Part shown: one piece after another, positions 1 through 7,099 of the stretch
Layout: each line of letters opens with the position of its first letter
How positions within the stretch are numbered: position 1 is the first letter of the stretch
Source of the DNA: Thiolapillus brandeum
GTDB taxonomy: Bacteria > Pseudomonadota > Gammaproteobacteria > Chromatiales > Chromatiaceae
Assembly: GCA_011051425.1 (NCBI GenBank)
Contig: DRLF01000295.1
Span: forward strand, 1-7,099
Reading direction: 5' to 3'
DNA length: 7,099 bases
Translations under genes and position numbers: made by a program
The notes under the pieces: generated by a model
The model's database searches: none
What the model was told of the DNA's origin: nothing
What the model saw: the letters and a program-made list of their open reading frames with translations, nothing else

Positions 1-69
1 CTGTATCTGTCGATTTTCAATATTTTCATCAGTCTGCTGCAGATTCTCGGCATCTTCGGCGACGACTGA
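1..69 (+). CDS. C-terminal end of a Bax inhibitor-1/YccA-family membrane protein (partial)
   Basis: An open frame enters from the left edge and stops with TGA at 67-69, giving 22 residues: a hydrophobic helix, LYLSIFNIFISLLQILGIFG, then DD. The pattern of an aromatic/serine-rich segment, 'NIF.SLL.ILG' and a short acidic tail resembles the last transmembrane helix and tail of gammaproteobacterial YccA/Bax inhibitor-1 proteins. In E. coli, YccA is an inner-membrane protein that interacts with the FtsH protease. The stop is followed by an intrinsic terminator, which supports a real gene end. Only the tail is visible, so the family call rests on recall of a short motif; another polytopic membrane protein cannot be excluded. 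Confidence 0.62.
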   Translation: MYLSIFNIFISLLQILGIFGDD

Positions 70-85
70 TCCGGGAAAACCCGAC

Positions 86-114
86 AAACCCCGGTTCAAT
101 ACCGGGGTTTTTTT
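86..114 (+). terminator. Rho-independent terminator after the yccA-like gene
   Basis: A perfect 10-bp stem (86-95 with 101-110, core CCCCGGT/ACCGGGG) closes a 5-nt TCAAT loop, and the 3' arm runs into seven Ts at 108-114. This is a textbook intrinsic terminator 16 bases after the stop at 67-69. Read on the minus strand, the same stem is followed only by TTTGTCGGGTTTT, a broken U-tract. It may therefore also stop, less efficiently, antisense transcripts arriving from serS. A smaller hairpin (CGGG-AAAA-CCCG, 72-83) lies just upstream. Confidence 0.9.
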
Positions 115-130
115 ATGGGTGTGGACCTAC

Positions 131-136
131 AAAGGA
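131..136 (+). promoter_or_regulatory. Ribosome binding site deciding the start of the 61-aa membrane protein
   Basis: AAAGGA at 131-136 sits 8 nt before the ATG at 145. An upstream in-frame ATG at 115 directly abuts the T-tract of the terminator and has no purine-rich site of its own, so translation from 145 is preferred. Confidence 0.7.
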
Positions 137-144
137 CGATACGA

Positions 145-1909
<1,765 letters not shown>

Positions 1910-1913
<4 letters not shown>

Positions 1914-2281
1914 AACTGTCTCCCCAGGATGACGCCCAGCCAGGCCGCAGCTACGCAGACAACAACGCTGCCGCCCGCATTGAGCAGCGCCTTGCCGATC
2001 TGAGCTTCCTCGATCAGGTTGAAGGTTTCGATGGAAAAGGTGGAAAAAGTGGTGAACGCGCCGAGAAAGCCGATGAGCAGAAAGGCCCGCAATTCCGGGC
2101 CGCTGGTCAGGCGATCCAGCAACAGCACATAGAGTGCTCCCATGGCGAAAGAGCCCAGGACGTTGACCATCAGGGTTCCCCAGGGAAATCCCCGCCCCAG
2201 CCAGGCGTATGTAGCGGTGGATACCCAGTAGCGCATCAACGCGCCGAGGGCGCCTCCTGCAGCAATGGCAAGTGCTTGCAT
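1910..2281 (-). CDS. crcB: Fluoride ion channel CrcB (Fluc)
   Basis: Inner-membrane channel that works as an antiparallel dimer and lets toxic fluoride leave the cell. At 123 residues with four hydrophobic segments it matches the usual single-gene Fluc length. Family motifs are all present: GGALGALMR (9-17), GTLMVNVLGSF (35-45) with the pore asparagine N40, and GFLGAFTTFSTF (71-82). The last carries the Phe-box residues F79 and F82 and the threonines near the structural sodium site. No key residue is missing. The ATG at 2281 lies 31 bp after the rarA stop, and a terminator-like repeat spans that junction. The 3' end overlaps the DUF190 start by 4 bp. No fluoride riboswitch is seen upstream. 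Confidence 0.96.
1920..1925 (-). promoter_or_regulatory. Ribosome binding site of the DUF190 gene
   Basis: Read on the minus strand, GGGGAG lies inside the last codons of crcB, 6 nt before the DUF190 ATG at 1913. With the ATGA overlap, it points to translational coupling. It is one of the clearest SD sequences in the operon. Confidence 0.6.
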
Positions 2282-2305
2282 TCCGTATTCCGGTTTGGGA
2301 TAAAA

Positions 2306-2341
2306 CTGCTGCCTATTCTACACTGCCATCGCCGGCAGCAG
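2306..2341 (-). promoter_or_regulatory. Terminator-like inverted repeat at the rarA/crcB junction
   Basis: Read on the minus strand, CTGCTGCC (2341-2334) pairs perfectly over 8 bp with GGCAGCAG (2313-2306), leaving a 20-nt loop that contains the rarA stop codon. TTTTAT follows at 2305-2300. Within the loop, GGCAG (2327-2323) can instead pair with CTGCC (2338-2334) around a 6-nt loop. The 5' arm thus has two mutually exclusive partners, as in an attenuator. The T-run is only four long and the main loop is large, so any termination would be partial. The function is inferred. Confidence 0.38.
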
Positions 2342-3647
2342 CATCCAGTTCCCGCAAATGCGCCAGTTTTTCCTCGATGCGGATTTCCAGCCCCCGGCTG
2401 ACCGGATTGTAGTAGCGAGCCTTCTGCAGTTCATCCGGAAGATATTGCTCACCCGCAGCATAGGCCTCCGGTTCGTCGTGAGCATAGCGGTAAGCCTTGC
2501 CGTAACCCAGCTCTTTCATCAGTTTCGTGGGCGCATTGCGCAGATGAATGGGCACCTCCAGTGAGCCGGTTTCCCTGGCATCCCGCATGGCAGACTTGAA
2601 TGCCATGTACACGGCATTGCTCTTGGCGGCACAGGCCATGTACACCACTGCCTGGGCGATAGCCAGTTCACCTTCGGGACTGCCCAGGCGCTCCTGCACC
2701 TGCCAGGCGTTCAGCGCCAGCTCCAGGGCTCGGGGATCGGCATTGCCGATATCTTCCGAGGCCATGCGCACCACACGCCGCGCAACGTACAAAGGATCAC
2801 AACCACCATCGAGCATGCGGCACAGCCAGTACAGCGCCCCATCTGGGGATGAACCCCGCACGGATTTGTGCAGTGCGGAAATCTGATCGTAAAAAACTTC
2901 GCCACCCTTGTCGAAGCGCCGTACCTGGCCGGCGCATACTTCGGCGATGACATCCGAAGAGATCTTTCCTTCCTCTGCCAGTCCTGCGGCGCTCTCCAGC
3001 AGGTTCAGCGCGCGGCGGGCATCACCGTCGGCCGCCTGGGCGATACGCTGCAGGTCATCCTCCGCTATCTGCAATGGCTCTTTCCCCAGGCCACGCTCAG
3101 TATCCTGCAGGGCGAAGTGAAGCACTTCCAGCAACTCGGGCTGGGTGAGGGACTTGAGCACATACACGCGCGCCCGGGACAGCAGGGCATTGTTCAGTTC
3201 GAAAGAAGGATTTTCCGTGGTGGCGCCCACGAACAGGAAAGTGCCATTCTCCACGTGAGGAAGGAAGGCATCCTGCTGGCTCTTGTTGAAGCGGTGAACT
3301 TCGTCTATGAAAAGCACTGTACCCTGCCCGTTTTGCGCCTTTGTCTGCTGCGCCTGGGTCACTGCCGCGCGGATATCCTTCACCCCCGCCAGCACGGCAG
3401 AAAGTGTATGGAAGGCATATCCGGAAGCATTGGCCAGCAGGCGGGCAAGCGTGGTCTTGCCCGTACCCGGTGGTCCCCAGAAGATCATGGAGTGGAGCTG
3501 GCTCTTCTCTATCGCCAGCCGCAACGGCTTGCCTTCACCCAGGATATGAGACTGCCCGCGGTACTCGCTCAGGCTGCGCGGACGAATGCGATCGGCCAGG
3601 GGGCGTCCGGCAAGATCGTCCATCGCAAACAGGTCATCCGGGGTCAT
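2313..3647 (-). CDS. rarA: Replication-associated recombination protein A (RarA/MgsA), AAA+ ATPase
   Basis: A cytoplasmic AAA+ ATPase of the RarA/Mgs1/WRNIP1 family that acts at stalled replication forks. The 444 residues are about the size of E. coli RarA (447). Features in order: the family start '[17 protein letters not shown]' (16-32), Walker A GPPGTGKT (58-65), Walker [10 protein letters not shown] (112-120), sensor-1 region [10 protein letters not shown] (141-150), and SRAR (157-160) with the likely arginine finger. The C-terminal half contains the family's sensor-2/helical region and tetramerisation domain, with typical '[21 protein letters not shown]' and '[19 protein letters not shown]' segments. 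The ATG at 3647 overlaps the lolA stop (ATGA), indicating coupling. All catalytic motifs are intact, and the position after lolA matches Pseudomonas-type gene order. Confidence 0.97.
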   Translation of the reverse strand: MTPDDLFAMDDLAGRPLADRIRPRSLSEYRGQSHILGEGKPLRLAIEKSQLHSMIFWGPPGTGKTTLARLLANASGYAFHTLSAVLAGVKDIRAAVTQAQQTKAQNGQGTVLFIDEVHRFNKSQQDAFLPHVENGTFLFVGATTENPSFELNNALLSRARVYVLKSLTQPELLEVLHFALQDTERGLGKEPLQIAEDDLQRIAQAADGDARRALNLLESAAGLAEEGKISSDVIAEVCAGQVRRFDKGGEVFYDQISALHKSVRGSSPDGALYWLCRMLDGGCDPLYVARRVVRMASEDIGNADPRALELALNAWQVQERLGSPEGELAIAQAVVYMACAAKSNAVYMAFKSAMRDARETGSLEVPIHLRNAPTKLMKELGYGKAYRYAHDEPEAYAAGEQYLPDELQKARYYNPVSRGLEIRIEEKLAHLRELDAAAGDGSVE

Positions 3648-4261
3648 TGATCGAGGATATCGTATCCTGGCGGCGGCACGAACCTGAACAGGCTGTCATC
3701 TAGTGAGGGATTGCGCTGCAGATTGAAGAAATCGAAACGGCTGACCTGGCCGAACCGGTCCGCCATTTCCATACGCGCCAGTCGATCACCTTCGAAAGCC
3801 AGCAGAATCTGTTCGAACTGACTGTCTTCCTTTTTGGGGATGAGCTTCAGCCATCCCATACCCATGCGCTGTCCCAGATCCTTGATCTCGAAATCCTTGT
3901 CCAGATCCAGGACGCTGGCGAACAGGCTGGCAGGCGTGCCTTCCAGTGCAGCTTTCTGGGAGCGCTGGCTGACCTGCTGAATGTCTTCCTCGACCAGCCA
4001 GATGGTCTTGCCATCGGCAATGATGTAACGCGGGTATTCTCCCTCGTAAACCCAGCGGAAACGCTCGGGACGGGAGAGATAGAAAACACCACGGCTGTGG
4101 CTGACCTGGTCGGTTTCGGTATTGATAAGTTCCTGACTGAATTCGGCCTTGAGGGTCTTGAGGCCATCCAGAAAGCTTTCCAGCTGCTGCCGGACATCAG
4201 CCATCAGTGTGTTGCTGGTCAGCAGCAACATCAGCAACAAAAGTATTTTTATCATCTGCAA
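3644..4261 (-). CDS. lolA: Outer-membrane lipoprotein carrier protein LolA
   Basis: A periplasmic chaperone that takes lipoproteins released by LolCDE from the inner membrane and hands them to LolB at the outer membrane. The 205-residue precursor compares with 203 in E. coli. Residues 1-21 form a signal peptide (K5, a leucine-rich core, cleavage likely after LMA21). The mature part shows the LolA pattern: 'QLESFLDGLKTLKAEFSQ' (26-43), 'RPERFRW' (64-70) and 'DGKTIWL' (83-89). R64 aligns with the arginine that matters for lipoprotein transfer in E. coli LolA (mature R43). The C-terminus is 'FRFVPPPGYDILD'. The start is ambiguous: TTG at 4261 lies 7 nt after a GAGGA site, while ATG at 4255, two codons later, is 13 nt away. 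Both leave the signal peptide working. The gene begins 3 bp after the ftsK stop. Confidence 0.96.
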   Translation of the reverse strand: MQMIKILLLLMLLLTSNTLMADVRQQLESFLDGLKTLKAEFSQELINTETDQVSHSRGVFYLSRPERFRWVYEGEYPRYIIADGKTIWLVEEDIQQVSQRSQKAALEGTPASLFASVLDLDKDFEIKDLGQRMGMGWLKLIPKKEDSQFEQILLAFEGDRLARMEMADRFGQVSRFDFFNLQRNPSLDDSLFRFVPPPGYDILDQ

Positions 4262-4264
4262 CGG

Positions 4265-6544
4265 TCAGTCCTCGGGTGGCGGTGGCGCCAGCACTTCCCG
4301 GTTGCCTTTGCTGTCGGGTGTACTGACAACGCCGATGCGCTCCATTTCCTCGATCATGCGGGCAGCACGGTTGTAGCCGATCTTGAGCCGTCGCTGTACG
4401 CCGGATATGGAACCGCGGCGGCTTTGGGTGACGATCTGTACCGCCTCATCGAACAGGGGATCGGCATCTTCCGTATCCACACCGGCGGCTTCAGGAGATA
4501 GACCAGGAATGGCCTCGGTTGGTTCCTGGAGGATTTCCTCCAGGTAGTTGGCCTGGCCTGCCGCCTTGAGGAAATTCACCACACGATGCACCTCTTCATC
4601 CGAAACAAATGCACCGTGGGTACGCTGGGGAATGCTGGTTCCCGGAGGCAGATAGAGCATGTCGCCATGCCCCAGCAGGTGCTCGGCGCCCATCTGGTCG
4701 AGGATGGTACGTGAATCGATGCGAGAGGAAACCTGGAAAGCCACCCGGGTGGGGATATTCGCCTTGATCAGGCCGGTAATGACATCCACGGATGGCCGCT
4801 GGGTGGCCAGCAGCAGGTGGATACCTGCCGCCCTGGCCTTTTGCGCCAGGCGGGCGATGAGCTCTTCCACCTTCTTGCCCACCACCATCATCATGTCCGC
4901 CAGTTCATCGATGACCACGACGATATAGGGCATGTGCGTCAGATCAGGCGCAGTCTCCGGCTCATTTTCCGTCAGACCGGTCGGATCGGGTTTCCACAGG
5001 GGATCGGGAATGGGCTCACCCGCCTTTTCCGCATCCCTGATCTTCTTGTTGTAGCCGCCGATACCACGCACACCCAGGGCGGCCATGAGGCGATAACGGC
5101 GTTCCATCTCGCCCACGCACCAGCGCAGGGCATTGGCCGCTTCCTTCATATCTGTCACCACCGGGGTAAGCAGATGGGGAATGCCTTCGTAGACGGACAG
5201 TTCCAGCATCTTCGGATCCACCATGATAAGGCGCACTTCGTCTGCCCTGGCCTTGTACAGCAGACTCAGGATCATGGCATTGATGGCGACCGACTTTCCC
5301 GAACCTGTCGTGCCCGCGATCAGCGCATGGGGCATCTTCGCGAGGTCTGCAACCACCGGACCACCGGAAATATCCTTGCCCAGCACCAGCGTCAGTGGCG
5401 ACCGGGAATGGTCGTAGGCTTCCGAACAAAGAACCTCGCTCAGATACACCATTTCCCGGTGCTCGTTGGGAATCTCCAGGCCGATGGTGGGCTTGCCGGG
5501 AATCACCTCCACCACCCGCACAGAAATCACCGACAGGGAGCGCGCCAAATCCTTGGACAGGTTGCTGATCTTGCTTGCCTTGGTGCCCGGCGCCAGTTGC
5601 AGTTCGAACAGGGTGACCACCGGACCGGGATGCACCGCCACCACTTCCACGGCAATGCGGAAATCCTCCAGTTTGCGCTCCACCAGGCGGGAAAGGGCTT
5701 CCAGGGCCTCTTCCGAATAGCCATGCTCGGTGTGCCTGGGTTCATCCAGCAGGGACAGCGCAGGCAGCTCCGAATTGGGCTCCGGCTCGATCAGGGTCAT
5801 CTGCTTTTCTTTCTCGACCCGTATGCTGGGAACGACCTTGGTCACTTCCGGCTCGATCTTCGGAGGCTTGCGCTCCCTGATACGTTTCTGTTCTTTTTTC
5901 AGTGAATCGGAACGCGCCTGCCGCATTTGTTTGGCGGTCTTGGCTTCACTTTTCCTCTCTACAAAGGACCGGGTCAGGCGACGGAAACCATTGAGAACCA
6001 GTCCGCCGATACCATCCATCACCGCCAGCCAGGATATGCCGCTGAACAGGGTAAAGCCGATAAGGAACAGGGCCAGCAGAAACAGGCTGCCGCCTGCGGA
6101 ACTGACCACCCCCACCAGCATGGACTGCAGTGCCTGACCCAGAATGCCACCGGGTCCTTCGGGCAGGCTGGTCTGCATGCTGATATGCATGGTGGCAAGT
6201 CCGCTTCCTGCCATCAGAGTGATGAAAAAACCCAGCCAGCGGAAGATCAGAAGCTGATAATCCACTTCCTTGCTGTCCTGCCGGTCACGAAACAGCAGCC
6301 AGCCACTCCACAGAATGATGATCGGCACCAGATAAGCGAGATAGCCGAACAGGGTGAGAAGCACGCTGGCAAACCAGGCGCCCGCAGGCCCTCCCATGTT
6401 CCTGGGCGTTTCTCTCGCGCCTACAAAAGACCAGCCTGGATCTTCCGGTGAAAACGTGAGGAGGGACAGGAAGAAATACGCGCTGATCGCAAGAAGCAGC
6501 AGAAAGGCTCCCTCTTTCAAACGTTTACTTAGGGTTTGATGCAC
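4265..6544 (-). CDS. ftsK: DNA translocase FtsK
   Basis: A septum-bound, ATP-driven DNA pump that clears chromosome termini and activates XerCD recombination at dif during division. The 759 residues hold four N-terminal hydrophobic segments (about 13-31, 60-84, 99-119, 143-173). A short charged K/R/E-rich linker follows (about 195-270). The alpha/beta motor has Walker A GTTGSGKS (411-418), Walker [10 protein letters not shown] (542-550) and '[12 protein letters not shown]' (580-591). The C-terminal gamma winged helix (about 695-757, [21 protein letters not shown]) reads KOPS sequences and contacts XerD. E. coli FtsK is 1329 residues because of a very long linker; this shorter form is like Pseudomonas FtsK and SpoIIIE. 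The start is GTG 6544, chosen because homologues begin a few residues before '[11 protein letters not shown]' and an in-frame TAA lies upstream. No good Shine-Dalgarno precedes it. It is the first gene of the minus-strand unit and ends 3 bp before lolA. Confidence 0.97.
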   Translation of the reverse strand: MHQTLSKRLKEGAFLLLLAISAYFFLSLLTFSPEDPGWSFVGARETPRNMGGPAGAWFASVLLTLFGYLAYLVPIIILWSGWLLFRDRQDSKEVDYQLLIFRWLGFFITLMAGSGLATMHISMQTSLPEGPGGILGQALQSMLVGVVSSAGGSLFLLALFLIGFTLFSGISWLAVMDGIGGLVLNGFRRLTRSFVERKSEAKTAKQMRQARSDSLKKEQKRIRERKPPKIEPEVTKVVPSIRVEKEKQMTLIEPEPNSELPALSLLDEPRHTEHGYSEEALEALSRLVERKLEDFRIAVEVVAVHPGPVVTLFELQLAPGTKASKISNLSKDLARSLSVISVRVVEVIPGKPTIGLEIPNEHREMVYLSEVLCSEAYDHSRSPLTLVLGKDISGGPVVADLAKMPHALIAGTTGSGKSVAINAMILSLLYKARADEVRLIMVDPKMLELSVYEGIPHLLTPVVTDMKEAANALRWCVGEMERRYRLMAALGVRGIGGYNKKIRDAEKAGEPIPDPLWKPDPTGLTENEPETAPDLTHMPYIVVVIDELADMMMVVGKKVEELIARLAQKARAAGIHLLLATQRPSVDVITGLIKANIPTRVAFQVSSRIDSRTILDQMGAEHLLGHGDMLYLPPGTSIPQRTHGAFVSDEEVHRVVNFLKAAGQANYLEEILQEPTEAIPGLSPEAAGVDTEDADPLFDEAVQIVTQSRRGSISGVQRRLKIGYNRAARMIEEMERIGVVSTPDSKGNREVLAPPPPED
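4269..4273 (-). promoter_or_regulatory. Ribosome binding site of lolA
   Basis: GAGGA on the minus strand lies inside the final Glu-Asp codons of ftsK, 7 nt before the TTG at 4261 and 13 nt before the ATG at 4255. The spacing favours the TTG start, although ATG is the commoner codon. Confidence 0.55.
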
Positions 6545-6588
6545 AGTAGTTTTTATAAAATCAATATGTTATGGAAAAATTCTAGAGT

Positions 6589-6597
6589 ATTTTAGCA
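6589..6597 (-). promoter_or_regulatory. Possible extended -10 promoter for ftsK and the downstream operon
   Basis: On the minus strand, TGCTAAAAT at 6597-6589 resembles an extended -10 element (TGn + TAAAAT, one mismatch to TATAAT). No convincing -35 hexamer is found 16-18 bp upstream. Transcription would begin near 6582, giving a leader of about 38 nt to the GTG at 6544. The following 40 bp are markedly AT-rich compared with the coding regions. The call is inferred from composition and position. Confidence 0.35.
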
Positions 6598-6602
6598 GAT
6601 AT

Positions 6603-6653
6603 TCCGGCCAGGGGTATTCCCGACCTGTCCTTTCCTTGCAGGCACAGGCCGGA
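6603..6653. repeat. Long-loop inverted repeat between the oleate hydratase gene and ftsK
   Basis: TCCGGCC (6603-6609) and GGCCGGA (6647-6653) are perfect 7-bp inverted copies separated by 37 bp. Between them lie a small GGG-TATT-CCC hairpin (6612-6621) and a CCTGT/ACAGG pair (6624-6628 with 6644-6648) whose second arm overlaps the outer repeat by two bases. The structure begins 5 bp after the oleate hydratase stop and lacks a T-run on the minus strand, so it is not a classical intrinsic terminator. It could protect the 3' end, assist Rho-type termination or bind a protein; none of these can be told apart here. Confidence 0.4.
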
Positions 6654-6658
6654 TGGCA

Positions 6659-7099
6659 TCAGCGGTTCAGGGCCTGCACCGCGTTGGCCAGCACCACGGG
6701 ATCATGATGCCCCTGGTAGATCGGCAAAGGTTTCTTACCGGTATCGAACAGGCCATAAACAGCCATTTGCGCGCATCGCACGGAATACTCAACGGTGAAC
6801 ACACAATCGTGAGGCACTTCGGCAAACTGTCCCAGGAAGGCAAAGTTGCGGGCGCCGTCAGGCAATACCCTGGGACGGTCGCCCGGCTTCCTGGGCATGA
6901 ACAGGCTGTCGATGAAAGGCATCATCACCGGCAGACAGATCACCTTGCCGGCGTCCACCACGGGTTGCATCAAATCCGCAATCTTCAGGTGGTACCAAAG
7001 CTCCTCCAGGATCTCCCGTCCGGAGCATTCGGACATTTTTTTCTTTACATGATTGCCTTCGCGATCAGGGTAGAGACCATAACCCCAGAAGACTTTCAC
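6659..7099 (-). CDS. ohyA: Oleate hydratase, C-terminal part (gene runs off the right edge)
   Basis: FAD-dependent fatty-acid double-bond hydratase (old name: myosin cross-reactive antigen family) that converts oleate to 10-hydroxystearate at the membrane/cytosol interface. About 147 codons of a usual 560-650 are present. The family's C-terminal blocks are clear: 'VFWGYGLYPDREGNHVKKKM' near the window edge, 'GREILEELWYHLKI', 'PFIDSLFMPRKPGDRPRVLP', and 'NFAFLGQFAEVPHDCVFTVE' with 'YSVRCAQMAVYGLF'. The codon at the right edge is GTG and encodes an internal valine, not a start. The N-terminal Rossmann nucleotide-binding motif and catalytic residues lie outside the window. The gene runs in the same direction as ftsK, 114 bp upstream, and is probably a separate transcription unit. 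Confidence 0.95.
   Translation of the reverse strand: MKVFWGYGLYPDREGNHVKKKMSECSGREILEELWYHLKIADLMQPVVDAGKVICLPVMMPFIDSLFMPRKPGDRPRVLPDGARNFAFLGQFAEVPHDCVFTVEYSVRCAQMAVYGLFDTGKKPLPIYQGHHDPVVLANAVQALNR

Noticed and set aside
115..144. Upstream ATG at 115 as start of the small membrane protein
   Set aside because: It abuts the terminator T-tract, has no RBS, and would add a charged ten-residue leader before the hydrophobic segment; ATG 145 has AAAGGA at 8 nt.
2326..2333. GGCGATGG on the minus strand just upstream of crcB, similar to the 5' end of fluoride riboswitches
   Set aside because: It lies in the last rarA codons (Gly-Asp-Gly). The rest of the riboswitch (CGCC pairing arm, AAACGCU, the CUGAUGACUCCUAC-like 3' part) is absent.
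2868..3650. Plus-strand open frame of 260 codons opposite rarA
   Set aside because: It is antisense to the rarA ATPase core, has no domain pattern, and is explained by codon bias on the real strand.
4817..5905. Long plus-strand open frame of 362 codons opposite the ftsK motor region
   Set aside because: The product is histidine- and glutamine-rich low-complexity sequence, typical of the antisense of a GC-rich gene; ftsK on the other strand is intact and conserved.
6526..6550. Possible LexA operator at the ftsK start (E. coli ftsK has an SOS promoter)
   Set aside because: Only one half-site (TACTGT) is present; no CAG lies 10 bases after the CTG.
7097..7099. GTG at the right edge as start of a short 146-residue protein
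   Set aside because: The sequence aligns with the interior of oleate hydratase; the codon is an internal valine and the gene continues outside the window.

Overview
This window is a conserved housekeeping block of a gammaproteobacterial chromosome. The order ftsK-lolA-rarA-(crcB-DUF190)-serS on the minus strand is the ftsK/lolA/rarA/serS neighbourhood known from Pseudomonas and many other gammaproteobacteria. The plus-strand fragment at the left edge looks like the end of a Bax inhibitor-1/YccA-type membrane protein, which also fits. The intact crcB plus DUF190 insertion, the short FtsK linker and the moderately high GC suggest a free-living gammaproteobacterium, perhaps Chromatiales-like. 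The genus cannot be fixed from this sequence.

Layout from left to right. Positions 1-69 (+) hold the last 22 codons of the YccA-like protein, followed by a strong intrinsic terminator at 86-114. Positions 145-330 (+) encode a 61-residue protein with two predicted membrane segments and no recognised function. Its 3' end overlaps that of serS by 8 bp, tail to tail. From 6544 down to 323 runs one compact minus-strand unit: ftsK (chromosome translocase), lolA (lipoprotein chaperone), rarA (replication-fork ATPase), crcB (fluoride channel), a DUF190 PII-like protein and serS (seryl-tRNA synthetase). Junctions are 3 bp, a 4-bp ATGA overlap, 31 bp, another ATGA overlap and 1 bp, so co-transcription and translational coupling are likely. 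The one looser junction, rarA/crcB, carries an inverted repeat followed by four Ts that could act as an attenuator. Positions 6659-7099 (-) hold the C-terminal part of an oleate hydratase gene running off the right edge. It is separated from ftsK by 114 bp containing a long-loop inverted repeat and an AT-rich, promoter-like stretch.

The operon mixes cell-division/DNA segregation, envelope biogenesis, replication restart, fluoride export and tRNA charging. These are independent core functions rather than one pathway; crcB and DUF190 are the pair most likely to share a role. I see no mobile element, CRISPR array, tRNA/rRNA, pseudogene or clear new system. The points most worth a second look are the uncharacterised small membrane protein with its antisense overlap, the rarA/crcB attenuator-like repeat, and the oleate hydratase beside ftsK.
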